The notes under the pieces are model-generated. The model ran no database searches, was not told the DNA's origin, and saw nothing but the letters and a program-made list of their open reading frames with translations. From positions 124,001 through 188,000 of the forward strand of contig JAFKAC010000017.1 of NCBI GenBank assembly GCA_025766275.1: 64,000 bases of DNA. The letters are read 5' to 3'. Made by a program: the position numbers and the translations under genes. Shown here in pieces: positions 31,552 to 42,692 of the stretch. This stretch comes from Lactarius indigo. Taxonomy: Eukaryota > Basidiomycota > Agaricomycetes > Russulales > Russulaceae. How positions within the stretch are numbered: the stretch's first letter is position 1; the number at the start of each line of letters is the position of its first letter.

Positions 31552-34500
31552 CTAGTCCTCGTGAAGTACTGACAGCTCTCCTGAGACATCTAATTCGTCT
31601 CCGTCCTCGTCTTCTATTAGTTGACATGGCGCAATCTCATCGACTTCAGATTGCCAATGGCCTGAACTCGGACTTCCTTGCCTCATATCAGCGAGTTTCT
31701 TGTTGAACGTCGCTAAGGAAGATGTCTGAAACTTCTTGAAGCCTGCCGTAAAGATATTGACAACCGGACGTGGTGCTGTATTACCCTCCGCGGGTCGGTC
31801 GACAATCGCAGTCTGGAGGTCAAGCTCTCTTGCCTTGTTTGCGATGCGCCAGATGAGAGCAGACGTGTCAACGTCTGTATGCGTGGACCCTCGGTACCCT
31901 GATTTGAGCGACCTTGTGACTTGTTTCTTCACCAGTTGAAGATAGTTAATGCCGGCAGCGATGTTGCCAAGTCGGTCCCAATTTGAGTATATCCCCTTGG
32001 CGGAAAAGAGCGTCTGTTATGCCACGTTCCCTCAGCCAGTATGTACGATATGCGGTTAAAAACTTACCTTGAGATATCTAATGAGGTGCTCGATGTTCAA
32101 GTCAATTCCCATAGCGTGACCGGGAAGTCCAGATGGATTTACAAGCATATTATCACACATAATATCGCTACATGATGATCCCAGGAGTCAGTAACATGGG
32201 AAATATCAAACAAGACTCACGCAAACGCGGGAGTCCAGACCTCCTTGATATTGAAGAGTAGGTGGAGGATTTCCATCGAGTAGTTGTTGGACCCAGAGCC
32301 TCGGAACATACACGCGAGGATGGGTAGGATGTCCTCGACCCACCCAAAGTCCCCTGTGGAAATGGCGTTGACTAGTTCCGTGACACAGAGAAGATCATGT
32401 GTCAGTAACACATTATTCTCGTGTACGATGTCGATAACTGGCTTAGCATATTCAACCCCAGAGTCAAGATCCTTGGGTGGTACCTTTGGGTTCATGTACT
32501 CAAAGACGGGTGCCGGCGTTGCATATTTATCGACGATCCGAAGCGCACAATCCAGTAGGGCACCAGGTGTGGGATCAGCCTTTGCAAAGTCACTGAGCGA
32601 TGAGTAGTCACACTTGTTGCACCACGCATTGAGAATGAGACCGTGAAGGATTTGGGTCAGAGCAGCTAACAGCGTGTGGTAGTCGGGATGTTCGCCGCTG
32701 AGTCTGGCCTTCTCGAGAATAGCAAACAGATGGGTTAAACTGCCCGTTTGGCTCAGCGTTCCCCGGTGGGTTTCGAGAATGCACCAGAGTAAATTCATAG
32801 TCAAGTGGAAGCTACCAAAGCCCAGCTGGAAGATCTCGCGACATTCCCAAGAAGAGACATCCTTCTGCCGGATCTGTTGTCCACCCCAAATTCGTGCATT
32901 CGTCAACTGGTCATTGAATGTCGGGATAGCCATTTTGTTGAGATCGTCTGGTGATCGCTTTAGCTGTACCAGATAGACATCATCATGTACCAAGAGATTG
33001 CCGTCAATGCTAGCCTCTTTGATTGTGGACGCCCGAAGAGGATGGAAGACGGTCTTGTGTCTGACAGGAAGAGGCCTCCTCTTAGGGTGCTGCAGCGCCA
33101 CGTCCGACTGTTGTGCTTCGAAACCTTTGACGTATTTCATGAGGATCTGAACAATTGTTACCGCGGTCTGTGATGCGTACGACTGTCTGGCCTGAGCTGT
33201 CATCCGAAGGTCAGACATATCCAGAGGGGAAGAACGCCGAAGATTTTCAGCAAGAGGCTTAATATCCATATCTTCCGCACGAGCATTGAGAAGCTCATAG
33301 ATCACAGCAAAAGTTCCGGACTGGACCTTACTCATAGCACTGGGGCCCTGTTCGACGAAGATCGAGCTCGATATATTGATGTTGTCGTATGCGAGGGCAT
33401 GAGGACGCAGCGACGCAGCCATTCCCCTCTCAATGGATCGATCAGCGAGAGACTGGACCATAGTTGCGACACTAGGATACGAGACTGCAAGACTTGTCCG
33501 ATGCAAGACGTCAATCATCTGTCTTGAAGTACCACATGCCCAAGCCTGTAGACCAAGACCAATGGGCACCTTTGCAGAGTGTTTAGAGCGTAAGAAATGT
33601 ATCTGGGACATAATGATGAGCAACGCCATAAAACGGTTCTTCAATTTCGCAGACTTGGGCTTAGACATCGAGATCTTAGATTCCCCGGCAGCCTCTAGAA
33701 CAGACATCAAAGTGGGCGTAATATTGCGTGCCACTGGCCCCATGATCTGGTGAATATCCCAGCGCTCGATAAACTCGGGGGAGACGTCGGTCATGTTCAT
33801 CCGAAGGTGTGGTTTTGCTGCCTCCATCTCAACGTGAATCCTATTGCAGACCAGACGAAGCACATGCGGGAACATCCATTCGGAGAGGATAGGCCAGCCT
33901 TTCTCATCCAGAGCCAGTTTTTCCAAGAGGCCAGTGAGCAAGTCACGATTCCTTGGAGAGAATAGGGCATTGTGGAACCCTTCGAACCCACCATTTCCAT
34001 CGATGACGGACGTCAAGAGGTCTATGACAGTGCACTTGAGTTCTTGAAGTTCCCGCAGTATCTTCAATAATGAGGCCTTGCACTGAGACTTTGGCCTTCG
34101 CTGTCGTCCAACGGGGTCGTGTGGAGAAGTCATCTCAACATCTGGTGTATTGCAATCCACCGGGACAGATGGCGGAATGGGTGGGATGGTAAGCGTCTCG
34201 GGTTCTCTCCTGGACACAGAGTCCCAGGGCTCATGGCCATAGGCACTCGGAAAAGGCGATCGCAGAGGAGGGTCGTCGTAAAAACAGGCCGGAAGTGACG
34301 GGGTGTCATTTGGTAGGCTAGTAAAACTGCTGTCTACTGGTGTCATAGGTGGTGTTATCTGACAATAAAGATGCAAAGGATGCGTGCCAATCTGCCTGAT
34401 ATAACAAAAAAAGCGTAAGCAGCCCGCACAAGGCCAGACACAAAAAGAAATACGATACCTGCTCTCATTCAAACCCAGGAAAGCACTCTGACGAGTGCCT

Positions 34501-34658
34501 GTGCCCATGGATACACAATCTGGTGCCATACAACTGGGATCTAACGAAGTATATCCCGAACTACTCCCAGCTGTAGCCACAGACATATGCATGGTCATTG
34601 GCTCAATGGATTGATGGAATGGGCCATTTGGACGCATAAAAATCGGCTCTTGGTTCAT
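31552..34658 (-). CDS. DUF6589-type protein (978 aa), intact
   Basis: Four exons on the minus strand: 34658-34459, 34395-32221, 32167-32068 and 32013-31552, all GT-AG and joining into 979 open codons. The conserved region characteristic of these basidiomycete proteins fills the C-terminal half: WECREIFQLGFGSFHLTMNL, GEHPDYHTLL, AISTGDFGW, MFRGSGSNNY, SGLPGHAMGIDLNIEHLI and STHTDVDTS. The N-terminus is Pro/Ser-rich and low in complexity. The ATG at 34658 was chosen because the upstream frame has no earlier ATG. The biochemical role of DUF6589 is unknown; such genes are repetitive in Agaricomycete genomes. It shows no premature stop, unlike the adjacent Plavaka gene. Confidence 0.88.
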
Positions 34659-34911
34659 ACATACAGCACCACACCCCAAGCGTCGACTTAGACCCCGAGA
34701 TTCAGCAAGGCTTCCAGAAACAGCAAAACAGGACTGAGTTGCAGCGAGATCGAGTGGAGCCGGTCAAGATTCCTGAGAAAATGCAGCTCCAGACATTGGG
34801 AAAAACCTCCCACCTTAGCGAGAGATAGTGAAGGTCTAATCGAAAAAACTCGGATAATATATCAATAACGCTGAGTAAACCTAGCTTATACATTACTTTT
34901 CGGGAGATTAT

Positions 34912-37900
34912 CTACAACAACTTAAGATAAATGTACCTGTCACTGAACAGATTCACATAAAAAGTACTACACTGATCTAGTACCGAGAAACTATTACAAT
35001 TATGGGGGCCGACTGGCCCGGTGAGGCGGGGAAGGAGATGCACACTGCAAAGGACACTTTCGACGGGGATGATCGTGGCACGCCGGCGATCCTGATGTAT
35101 CAACCTCGATACCTTATACATCAGGTTGTTGTTGTCTGGTGTAGCTGACAGTGGAGAAAACCACTCCACATAAGCAAGATACAATGGAATAGTGGTGTTG
35201 GATGATGAAAATAAGTTGGGGATAACCCTGTCAGGGAGTTGGAAGACTACGCGAACTTGCACAATCCGGTTACCTGAGAATGATTAGGTGCATGCAACGA
35301 TTGAGTTAGGGTTGAAACTCACCATGATTTCCGTGCATGACGTCTTCATGTCTACCGCGGACAAGTATGGTGTCAAACCGTGATGGTATGGTGCGCCCAC
35401 ATGCATCGTTTTGCTCCGGTCAAACAACCACGCTATCAACAACTTCGGAGTTGCCAGAGCTGCCGCTTGATGTGAATTTGATTCTGTGAAATACCGGAAC
35501 TGTTCAGAATGGTAGCAGAGTGTCAGCAGCTCGAGCGCGTAGCACTGCCACAGAAGCCCCAGGGTGATTGAGCTGAGCGATGAAGTCGGCAAGGCAGTCT
35601 TGGAAATCCACAGTGCCATATCTTTCAGCAAGGTCTTCAAATGACACGGCCTTGAAGGTCGGATGTTGTGCCATCTTGAGAAAATGACTGCTTTGTAGGT
35701 GCCCAACGGGTGCGGTATGGTTTCGCTGCCGCCACTCGACATACGTTATGTGGGCCTGTACCTTCTCGCGGCGTTCCACCCATGCTGTCATTTGAGGGTA
35801 TTCATCTTTCCGATTTGTTGCACGGTATGCGTCCTTGGTGAAATCGATGTGCAGGCGCTCTGTTTGCTCCGTGTTGTAATTGTCAGTAGTGCCAAATAAA
35901 GTGATAGAATGGCCATAATGAAGGAGGCTATGGAGTTTGGGGATGTTGAAATTCTCGCGTATGCCAACGTCAACAAAAATATCTTTATTTTGATGGAAAG
36001 TTGCGAGGGAGTCCTCGAGGCGTTGGAGTGTCTGTGCTGTATGGGATAGAAACTGCGCGAGATAAATGAAGTCGAGGAGTGCGCGGGTGGCTCTAACCAC
36101 ACGCGACGGCACCCGCCCACCTGGAAGAGAAACGTCAACAATGAGGCCGATCAGAATTCGGCACATCGCTTTGTGCTCTTTCCCTGAAATGCGCGAGAGA
36201 CCGGTAATGCCCTTTGGGAAGAGCGTGATGTGATGATTTGGTGGTAAGCATCGGCACCGCGCGTCGATCTCCCTTGCACCGAATATAACTGAACTGGTGA
36301 GCCACGATACGAGGTGCTTCAAGACACCCTGGAGCAACTGGTGAAGCACATCCGGAGTGATCGAAATGTAGATGTTTGCGAGTGGGAGGTGTTGCCAAAA
36401 TGGGTGGTATATGGGCTTGAGACCAGCTTCACGACAAGCCGCGTGAAAACCAGACGTGTTTTCGTCTGCCAAAAGAAAGGTGTCAAATGCATTTGTGAGA
36501 TCTCGGGCTGGGAATCGAAGGAACTCGCCAAGTCGACCATGAGGAACAGTACATTTGGGACAGCAGCCATTGTAAGTACATGTCACGAGCGTCTGCTCAG
36601 GGTAGTCGCCAACAAAGGCAGAAAAAATAGGATGGCACCGCTGCCAGGTGCCATCACCGCTCATCATCACAATGCCATCCTCTCCATACGAATGGATTGG
36701 ACTTAGTACCTTGTCCATGCATGCGTGAAACAGGTTAGCGAGAGCACGGCGCCGGGCTGCCTTGTTCCCTATACCCTCTAGTCGCGTTGACAGAATGTAA
36801 CCGATCAACATTTGGGCTCCCCTAGATGGTTTTCAGCGGATGTCCTTGGGTATATTGCCAATTGTGAGGTAGATTGGATACGCGCTCTTCCCGCGGAAGA
36901 GCGTAAGTTGTGTCTTGTCAGAGGAGATAATGACGGGAACTACTGTCGCGCCGGGTTGAATCGATTCTAGAGAGGTCTAGAATACCAGTGAGTACCTGCA
37001 TTCAACAAAGGGCTCAGCCACGCACCTGTATGGACCACCACCAGTCCCCGGTATGCATCTCGCTGTAGACTCAACATATCCGCTCAGCGTCGGCATAGTG
37101 TCGCTCTGGAGCGAATACAAGATCTTGTGCGAACTCAGGCTTCCCGAAGAGTGCTTGGATACAAAGTATGATATCGTGATGGTGAAATTGTAGGTGTTCC
37201 CCCCCTACTTCAAGGACGTCGCTCTTGAAGGGGGGAGGGCCCGGCAACTTGTCGATGATGCTGTTCAGCTCATTGCTGGTGCTGTACGACAAACCGAGCC
37301 TTTCGATGACCTTAGGACACTCAGTTGTGCGATAGAAAATCGTATGACGAGATCCGTACCTCAGGAATCGCGAGTAATTCTGTTACTGCTGAAGACAATG
37401 GCCCACGCATCTTGGCCCAACACGCGACCTCCCAATTGCACTGAGATTGAAATGGTGCCCACGCTGCGTCTCCAAGTGCATTGTGCATCACCTCATATGC
37501 GGACAACCCTTGATTGACACTAGGAACTGGTGTGCCTGGAGATCCGTGAGGAAACCGATCGATAATCAACACACCTGGATGGGATGACTCTGTTCCAGTC
37601 ACAACGTAACCTTCTGGGGGCGGTGCTGACGACAGGGTCACATCAGGAGGTTCCGGATTTGAACTGGCCAAAGATGAGAAGTTGACGTCCCTAGCTAAAA
37701 TGTCGAACGCATTAGTATCCTCTGTGTCAGCCAAATCCTCTGCCACAATTTCGTCACCATCTAGCATGTTTGTATTAGTACGACTCGTGGCAAAGTGGAG
37801 ACTTACCTTCATCCGGTGTCACGGCACTAGAAGCCTCATGTGTTGCCAAGGCATTCTCATCAGCCGAAAGAGCTTCGGGTTCTGAATGGTATCCACTACC

Positions 37901-38113
37901 AAGTCTTGAACTAGTGGAGTCGCACGGCCTTGAAACATGGTTTGGCACCACTGAAGACATGGCTTGAGGGTCCAATCGAGATGCCATCCGTTGATGCTCC
38001 GATTGTTCCATAATACGACACCCCACCCGCCGAGTCCTGGTGACATGTTGAGAATGACCTTGAGGGGTAAAATTTCTACCGCAGCCAGTACAGCGGACAA
38101 ACGAAGTGCTCAT
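34912..38113 (-). pseudogene. Plavaka (CACTA-like) transposase, four in-frame TGA codons
   Basis: Five exons join into 1003 codons: 38113-37807, 37760-37360, 37310-37026, 36976-35323 and 35273-34912. The N-terminus has a zinc-finger-like CTGCGRNF...H...C motif. The core is typical of Plavaka transposases: EMHTGDWWW, PVIISSDKTQLTLFRGKSAY, YLTIGNIPKDIR, CCPKCTV and PDVLHQLLQGVLKHL. The C-terminus reads CSTFYVNLFSDRYIY. TGA codons interrupt it at 37071-37073, 36833-36835, 35504-35506 and 35420-35422. Each is explained by CGA, and no indel is needed. Terminal inverted repeats were not identified, so the limits of the transposon are unknown. The neighbouring DUF6589 and helicase genes may or may not be inside it. 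Confidence 0.82.
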
Positions 38114-38868
38114 GGTGGGAGACAAAGAAGAACGAATGCGATGAGTCAGCGATGAGCCGGTCCGAATTGTATGGGTGCCGCGGCCCTTGCGGCCCTTGTG
38201 AGCAAAATGACGAAAACTCTTGGTCGTTTCAGAGTCTTCGGTCTGACACGTGACTTGGCTCTCTTTCTGGGAAGATCTGCGGTCCTCGCGTTTCATCAAA
38301 ATTTCCCATCGCTCGCCTCAATGTACACAACATTCTTTTCTTTCCTTCCTCCATCATCTCGTCTCAACCTCAGTCGTTCCTTCCCCTTCGCCAAAATGCC
38401 CAACTACTCCGATGCTGATGGCCCTCCTCGTCCACCTTCACCATACCCGAAGGCGACTCGCCCAAAGCGTCGTCAAGGGTCTCACCTCAAAACTTATTAC
38501 CTTCCATTCCCAGCGTTGTGAGCCTTCCTATACCTCACCTTTTCTCGGCCCTGTAATATTGTGAATGCATACACCTTCGGCCAGTGATAGGCCCAGGAGC
38601 TATGCTGATTGTTTCGGAAAAAGGTACGCCTGACTTTTCTTTTCTCAGATCTCAAAAACTCACCCTCATCTTCTATCAGTGCGCCCCGTCGTGACCAACT
38701 CGCGTCACCTCCGCTGGCTGTGCCTCATTGATACCAACTCGTGCCACCTTTATGGCCATATCTCGCTCCTTCTCCTCGCGTTCCTTTCGGACTACAACCA
38801 AGATACATGCCGTTTACTTTACTTTTGCTACCTACATACCCCGTTTCATTGCTGTTCCGCTTAGTTCA

Positions 38869-39127
38869 ACACCGCCAACCTCGGGGTCTACTCGCGTAAG
38901 GTGATCTCACCCCTCTGACTTTCGGACTTTGTCGCTATCGACCCTCATCCTTCCTTACTTACTTTCCCCTACCCGCACCACCTTCCCTCTCAAAATTTGA
39001 CACCGTCAACCTCGGGACTTGCTCATGTACGATATCCTCACCCCTCTGACTCTCGGACTCTGTTGCTACTGACACCTTCCTTACTTACTTCCCCCCACTC
39101 GCGCTACCTTCCCTCTCGTAATTCGAC
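38869..39127. repeat. Imperfect tandem duplication, unit about 131 bp
   Basis: ACACCGCCAACCTCGGG at 38869 and ACACCGTCAACCTCGGG at 39000 start two units. Both contain TCACCCCTCTGACT and CCTTCCTTACTTACTT and end near TACCTTCCCTCTC. Confidence 0.75.
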
Positions 39128-39167
39128 TTGGCATCTTAGACCACACCACTCTTACCTACACTCGAGG

Positions 39168-39174
39168 TATATAA
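39168..39174 (+). promoter_or_regulatory. TATA-like box upstream of the DUF6532 gene
   Basis: TATATAA in GAGGTATATAAGGCG, about 230 bp before the ATG at 39401 and in the correct orientation. The distance implies a long leader, so the assignment is tentative. Confidence 0.35.
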
Positions 39175-40073
39175 GGCGTAGAGTATGCTCAATAAACGAC
39201 ATCATTTTTCGTTGCAACTTTTCATTCCTTCGTAAGACCTTCACAGAACTGTCGGGGCAGGTCTAAGTCAAAGACACCCCATCTGCGTGAACCGCACACT
39301 CATTTTAACAATTATACGCACTCCCATTCCTTTCGTTCCTTATTTGTTCTACACATTTATTCCCCTCTTTCCGTTCTTTATCTGTCTCAACCAATTCTTG
39401 ATGGCACGTCGCATGCGTCAGTCAATGAGGGGGTCACAGAGAAACCAGGCTTTATTAGAAGGTGCTACAGGTGAAAATACATCGACTCAGGCGAATGCCA
39501 TCGGTGGTCAAGGGGTTGACAACCAGACCCAACCTCAAGGTGTCCTGAATGGTACGTCCGAAACCTCAAGTTAGACACAGCTCACACTATAATCAGGAAA
39601 TGGGAAACGTACCTTTCCCCATGACAATCCCAACATCCCTGCCACTTCAGAAGTCCAGCCCAGCCCTCCCAAAAGGGCACGAGATGGCGACAAGGGCAAG
39701 GGTAAGTAAGAGCCACATAGATCAAGAGTGATTTACTTACCAAATGTCCAAAGGCCCAGCCGATAGTCACCCAATGCAGCTCAGGTTGACAAACGAAGAC
39801 GCGCAAGCCGAGCCTGAGAGAGAGCCTGAGAGAGCCCCTGAGGGTGAGGGCAGTGGGGGCGGCAAGGGAGAGCGGCCCGCGTTGCGACGAAGTAAGATGA
39901 CTGCTTACGAATTGTTTTCATTTGTTTGTTTGTTGATTGTTTACTTCGGGTTTTCTTCCAGCGACGTCTTTCTACCCTGGCTACTACGGTCTCTCCTCCA
40001 TCTCCCAGCTCACCACTGATACTCTCGATACTCCCGTGGATCCCAGCGCCGATGATCCCCAGTCTGAAAACAA

Positions 40074-40230
40074 TAGTGTTGCCAAAGTTCAGTTCAGTCC
40101 GGTTCAGGCCCCCCCAGCACTGAACCTGAACCTGAACTCTGTCCGAAATTTTGGACCTGAACCTGAACTGGACCTGAACTTTGTGAACGCGTTCGTGTGC
40201 GTTCGGTTCACGTTCGAACGCTTGAACAAC
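40074..40230. repeat. hAT left terminus with subterminal motif array
   Basis: The terminal TAGTGTTGCC is followed by repeated CTGAACCTGAAC and GTTCAG motifs in both orientations up to about 40230. Confidence 0.85.
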
Positions 40231-40389
40231 TTATGCCAAAATTTTATTATTATGTCGACCCAAAGTTCTAACTAGGCTACACTACTAGTAGTACTGTGAA
40301 TGAACTACCCGCCTGATGAACTTCTTGATGGCCTTGGGTGTCTGCTGCAGGAGCAGGCGCATGTCCCCCAGTGTCGTGTGGATTGTCCG

Positions 40390-40545
40390 ACGTCGTGAGG
40401 GCTGCCATGCACAACGGTGTGGTGGGTGGGTCACGTGGATCGTCGCAGGTGTCGTGACGGCTGCTGCGTGCGACAGTGTGGCGGGTGTGTTGTGTGGATC
40501 ATCGCAGATGTCGTGATGGCTGCCATGCGTGATGGTGCAGTGGGT
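40390..40545. repeat. Minisatellite, about 59-bp period, 2.6 units
   Basis: Units begin at 40390, 40449 and 40508, each with TGTCGTGA(G/C/T)GGCTGC or a close variant and GTGGATC(G/A)TCGCAG at the end. Confidence 0.8.
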
Positions 40546-40569
40546 ACAGATGCGGTGATTGACTGTTCT

Positions 40570-41040
40570 TCACGCAGTTGTGCTGCATGACACATGGAAT
40601 GATGTGCGCAGCGCATGGTGGTAGCGCAGCCCTGCACCTGAGATGAACCCCTCGAAGCCGATATGCTTCTTCATCTGGTCACGCCTCAGCGCCGGCATAC
40701 GCTCCGCACGCTCACGCGCCTCTGCACGCTTCTGCGTGGACAGGCGGCTCAAGCTCGGATTTTTCCTGTGATGCCAATCAGCCAACGTGGGGTCGGAGGA
40801 GATAGGACAGTGGACACACCAGTCAAAGCGCGGTAGATCGCCGATGGCATCGTTGATTGACATGAAGCTGAATGGCGCGGTGCCTACCTTGGCAAGTACT
40901 GCGCCGGCAATGTCACAGTTCGGGAAGTGGAAGTCGAGGCGGTGCGCCAGTGGGAAGTCGTGCGTTGGCTGCAGGGCTGAAGGAAGGGGGTGCTCGGAGG
41001 AGGAAGAAGCGCACAGGCGCGTGCGTTTCTTCCTTCTCCG
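40570..41040 (-). pseudogene. Fragment of a DNMT1-type cytosine-5 DNA methyltransferase gene inside hAT
   Basis: The minus frame reads ALQPTHDFPLAHRLDFHFPN, then APFSFMSINDAIGDLPRFDW, then FEGFISGAG, ending at TGA 40570. This resembles the stretch between catalytic motifs VIII and IX of fungal DNMT1-like enzymes, where a 'PTHxF' segment precedes 'PF.t..dAIsDLP.fdW'. Just upstream in another frame is VRFFLLRAPPSFSP, comparable to the preceding RVRFF region, so at least one frameshift exists. The catalytic PCQ and ENV motifs are absent, so it cannot be an active enzyme. It most likely represents a host gene piece captured by the transposon. The family assignment is from memory of conserved sequence and needs a search. 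Confidence 0.5.
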
Positions 41041-42692
41041 GGCATGTAGCAGGCAGAAGTGGACTTGGTAGCTGCGGAGGGCGAGGAGCGCTCAGCCACG
41101 GCACTGGGGTGGAGTAAAAGTACGAGTATGTACATGTTGGAGACGCGCTGATGGTCATTTTGTGGAAAGGAGTACTGCGGGGGGGGGTGTCGGCCATTTC
41201 CTAGTGTTGTGAGCAGAGGAGAGGGAGCTGGTGTGTCACAGGATAGGTGTAGGTGTGAACTCTGGGCCTGTGGTCCGTGGGGAAGAGAAAACCCCGCACG
41301 AGCGTGCACGCGGACTCCAAAAATACAATCTGCCATAACAGCATCAGGGTTGATCGGAACAGAGCATCGGACCCACCAAATTTATCAGTGTGTTCAGCGC
41401 CGACTGCAAAAATGATAGCATCAGTGAGAGTGGCAGCCTTGTGTGGTTCACTCTCCTCGATGAGATGGGCGATGCGGAGCCAGCTCTCGTGCTAGCAGGT
41501 GGCTGTGGGGTGTCTTGCAAGAAGCGCTCTAGCAGGCGGATGGCGGTGGTCTTGAAACTGGATGACGTCTGCAGCTGGTGGTGAGTTGGCGTCGCGTAGA
41601 GGGTGGGAGATGTCCAAGTAGGGAAGAGATAAAGGGGCCCAAAAGGGGCTGTTGACGACTTGTGGGGGATCGGACGCAGGCAGTGCTGATGAGAGTGAGA
41701 AGGTGGGGGGTTCAGAGTCTATTGCACGCTCTATGACAACAAGAAGACGACGTCGCGGTGAGCACAACGATGCCAAAGAAAACGCCTAGTGTGGCTAGTA
41801 ACGTGGGTCCAGCGTGGGAGTTGAGAGAACGTGTATAGGTGCACGACAAGCACACGCACCAACATTGGCAACATCGAATACTTTTGCACTCCTGTCCTCT
41901 GTGACACTCACAAACAGCTCCCCGTCCACACTTGCAGAAACGCCAAGTATGGGTGACATCACCTCCAGGACAGGTAGAACGGGCACTGGCGAGGAGGATT
42001 CAGAGATACCGGGTGTGTACCCGCCGACGGTCACAGGTAGTGATACGCATGCATACTTGCCGAAATCCTGATTCAAAAAAAAAAAAAAAAAAAGGCGTTG
42101 CCGAAATGGTGACCATGAGCAAATGCAACTGGCTTGTGGCTGCAAAGCCTGCAATTGGGGAAGATGAGGGTAACGTGGAGGATGAAGTAGGTGATCATAA
42201 CTTACGACTATACGGCTGAGGTTGAGTTTGCGTTTTGTCCATTGGAGTTTGTGTGGGCGTTGGCGGAGAGTTTGTGTTGGCATTGGCAGAGAGGTACCGT
42301 GAGAGCCCTTCCCACAATTTTGCGTCTTTTTTTTTTTTTTTTGGGATCCGTGCCACAGTTCACTTCACCGACTTTCTGCTGTATCCCAGGCTTCTCAGCC
42401 AGCACTTCATTCACCATCATTCACTATCACTTTCCGCCCTGGGCCGACACCGACAATGACTGGACAACGGCAGGAGCAGGAGTGGCCAGTTCACTGTAAT
42501 AACTGTATCATCTTACTCTAAGTTCCCGCGAATCCAACTTTTCTTTGTTTTCAATCAATCTACTGATAACTGATGAAATTTGTGCCACCCGTAACACCTC
42601 AACAATTCTGTAACTGTACCCACAAGTATCTCAAGGCATTTACTGCAGGTAACGGCGGCAGGTTGACCTGCACCTCAGCCCTGTACCCTTCC
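41041..42692. other. hAT internal region without intact genes; possible WD40 fragment
   Basis: Between the methyltransferase-like fragment and the transposase stop I see no intact gene. A minus-strand segment at about 41850-41960 (SPILGVSASVDGELFVSVTE then DRSAKVFDV) looks like one WD40 repeat, of the kind found in cyclophilin/WD-repeat (PPWD1-like) proteins. A poly-A run at 42069-42092 and a poly-T run at about 42328-42343 bracket a short segment. Confidence 0.35.

Larger units (their letters stand above)
38114..39400. other. Divergent intergenic region between Plavaka and the DUF6532 gene
   Basis: Pyrimidine-rich sequence with an imperfect tandem duplication (38869-39127) and a TATA-like box (39168). 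A short open frame from about 38395 (MPNYSDADGPPRPPSPYP) has no supporting homology. Confidence 0.5.

Noticed and set aside
42069..42343. SINE-like element between poly-A and poly-T runs
   Set aside because: No target duplication or RNA polymerase III promoter boxes were seen. Simple homopolymer runs also occur at 4545, 12570 and 47018.
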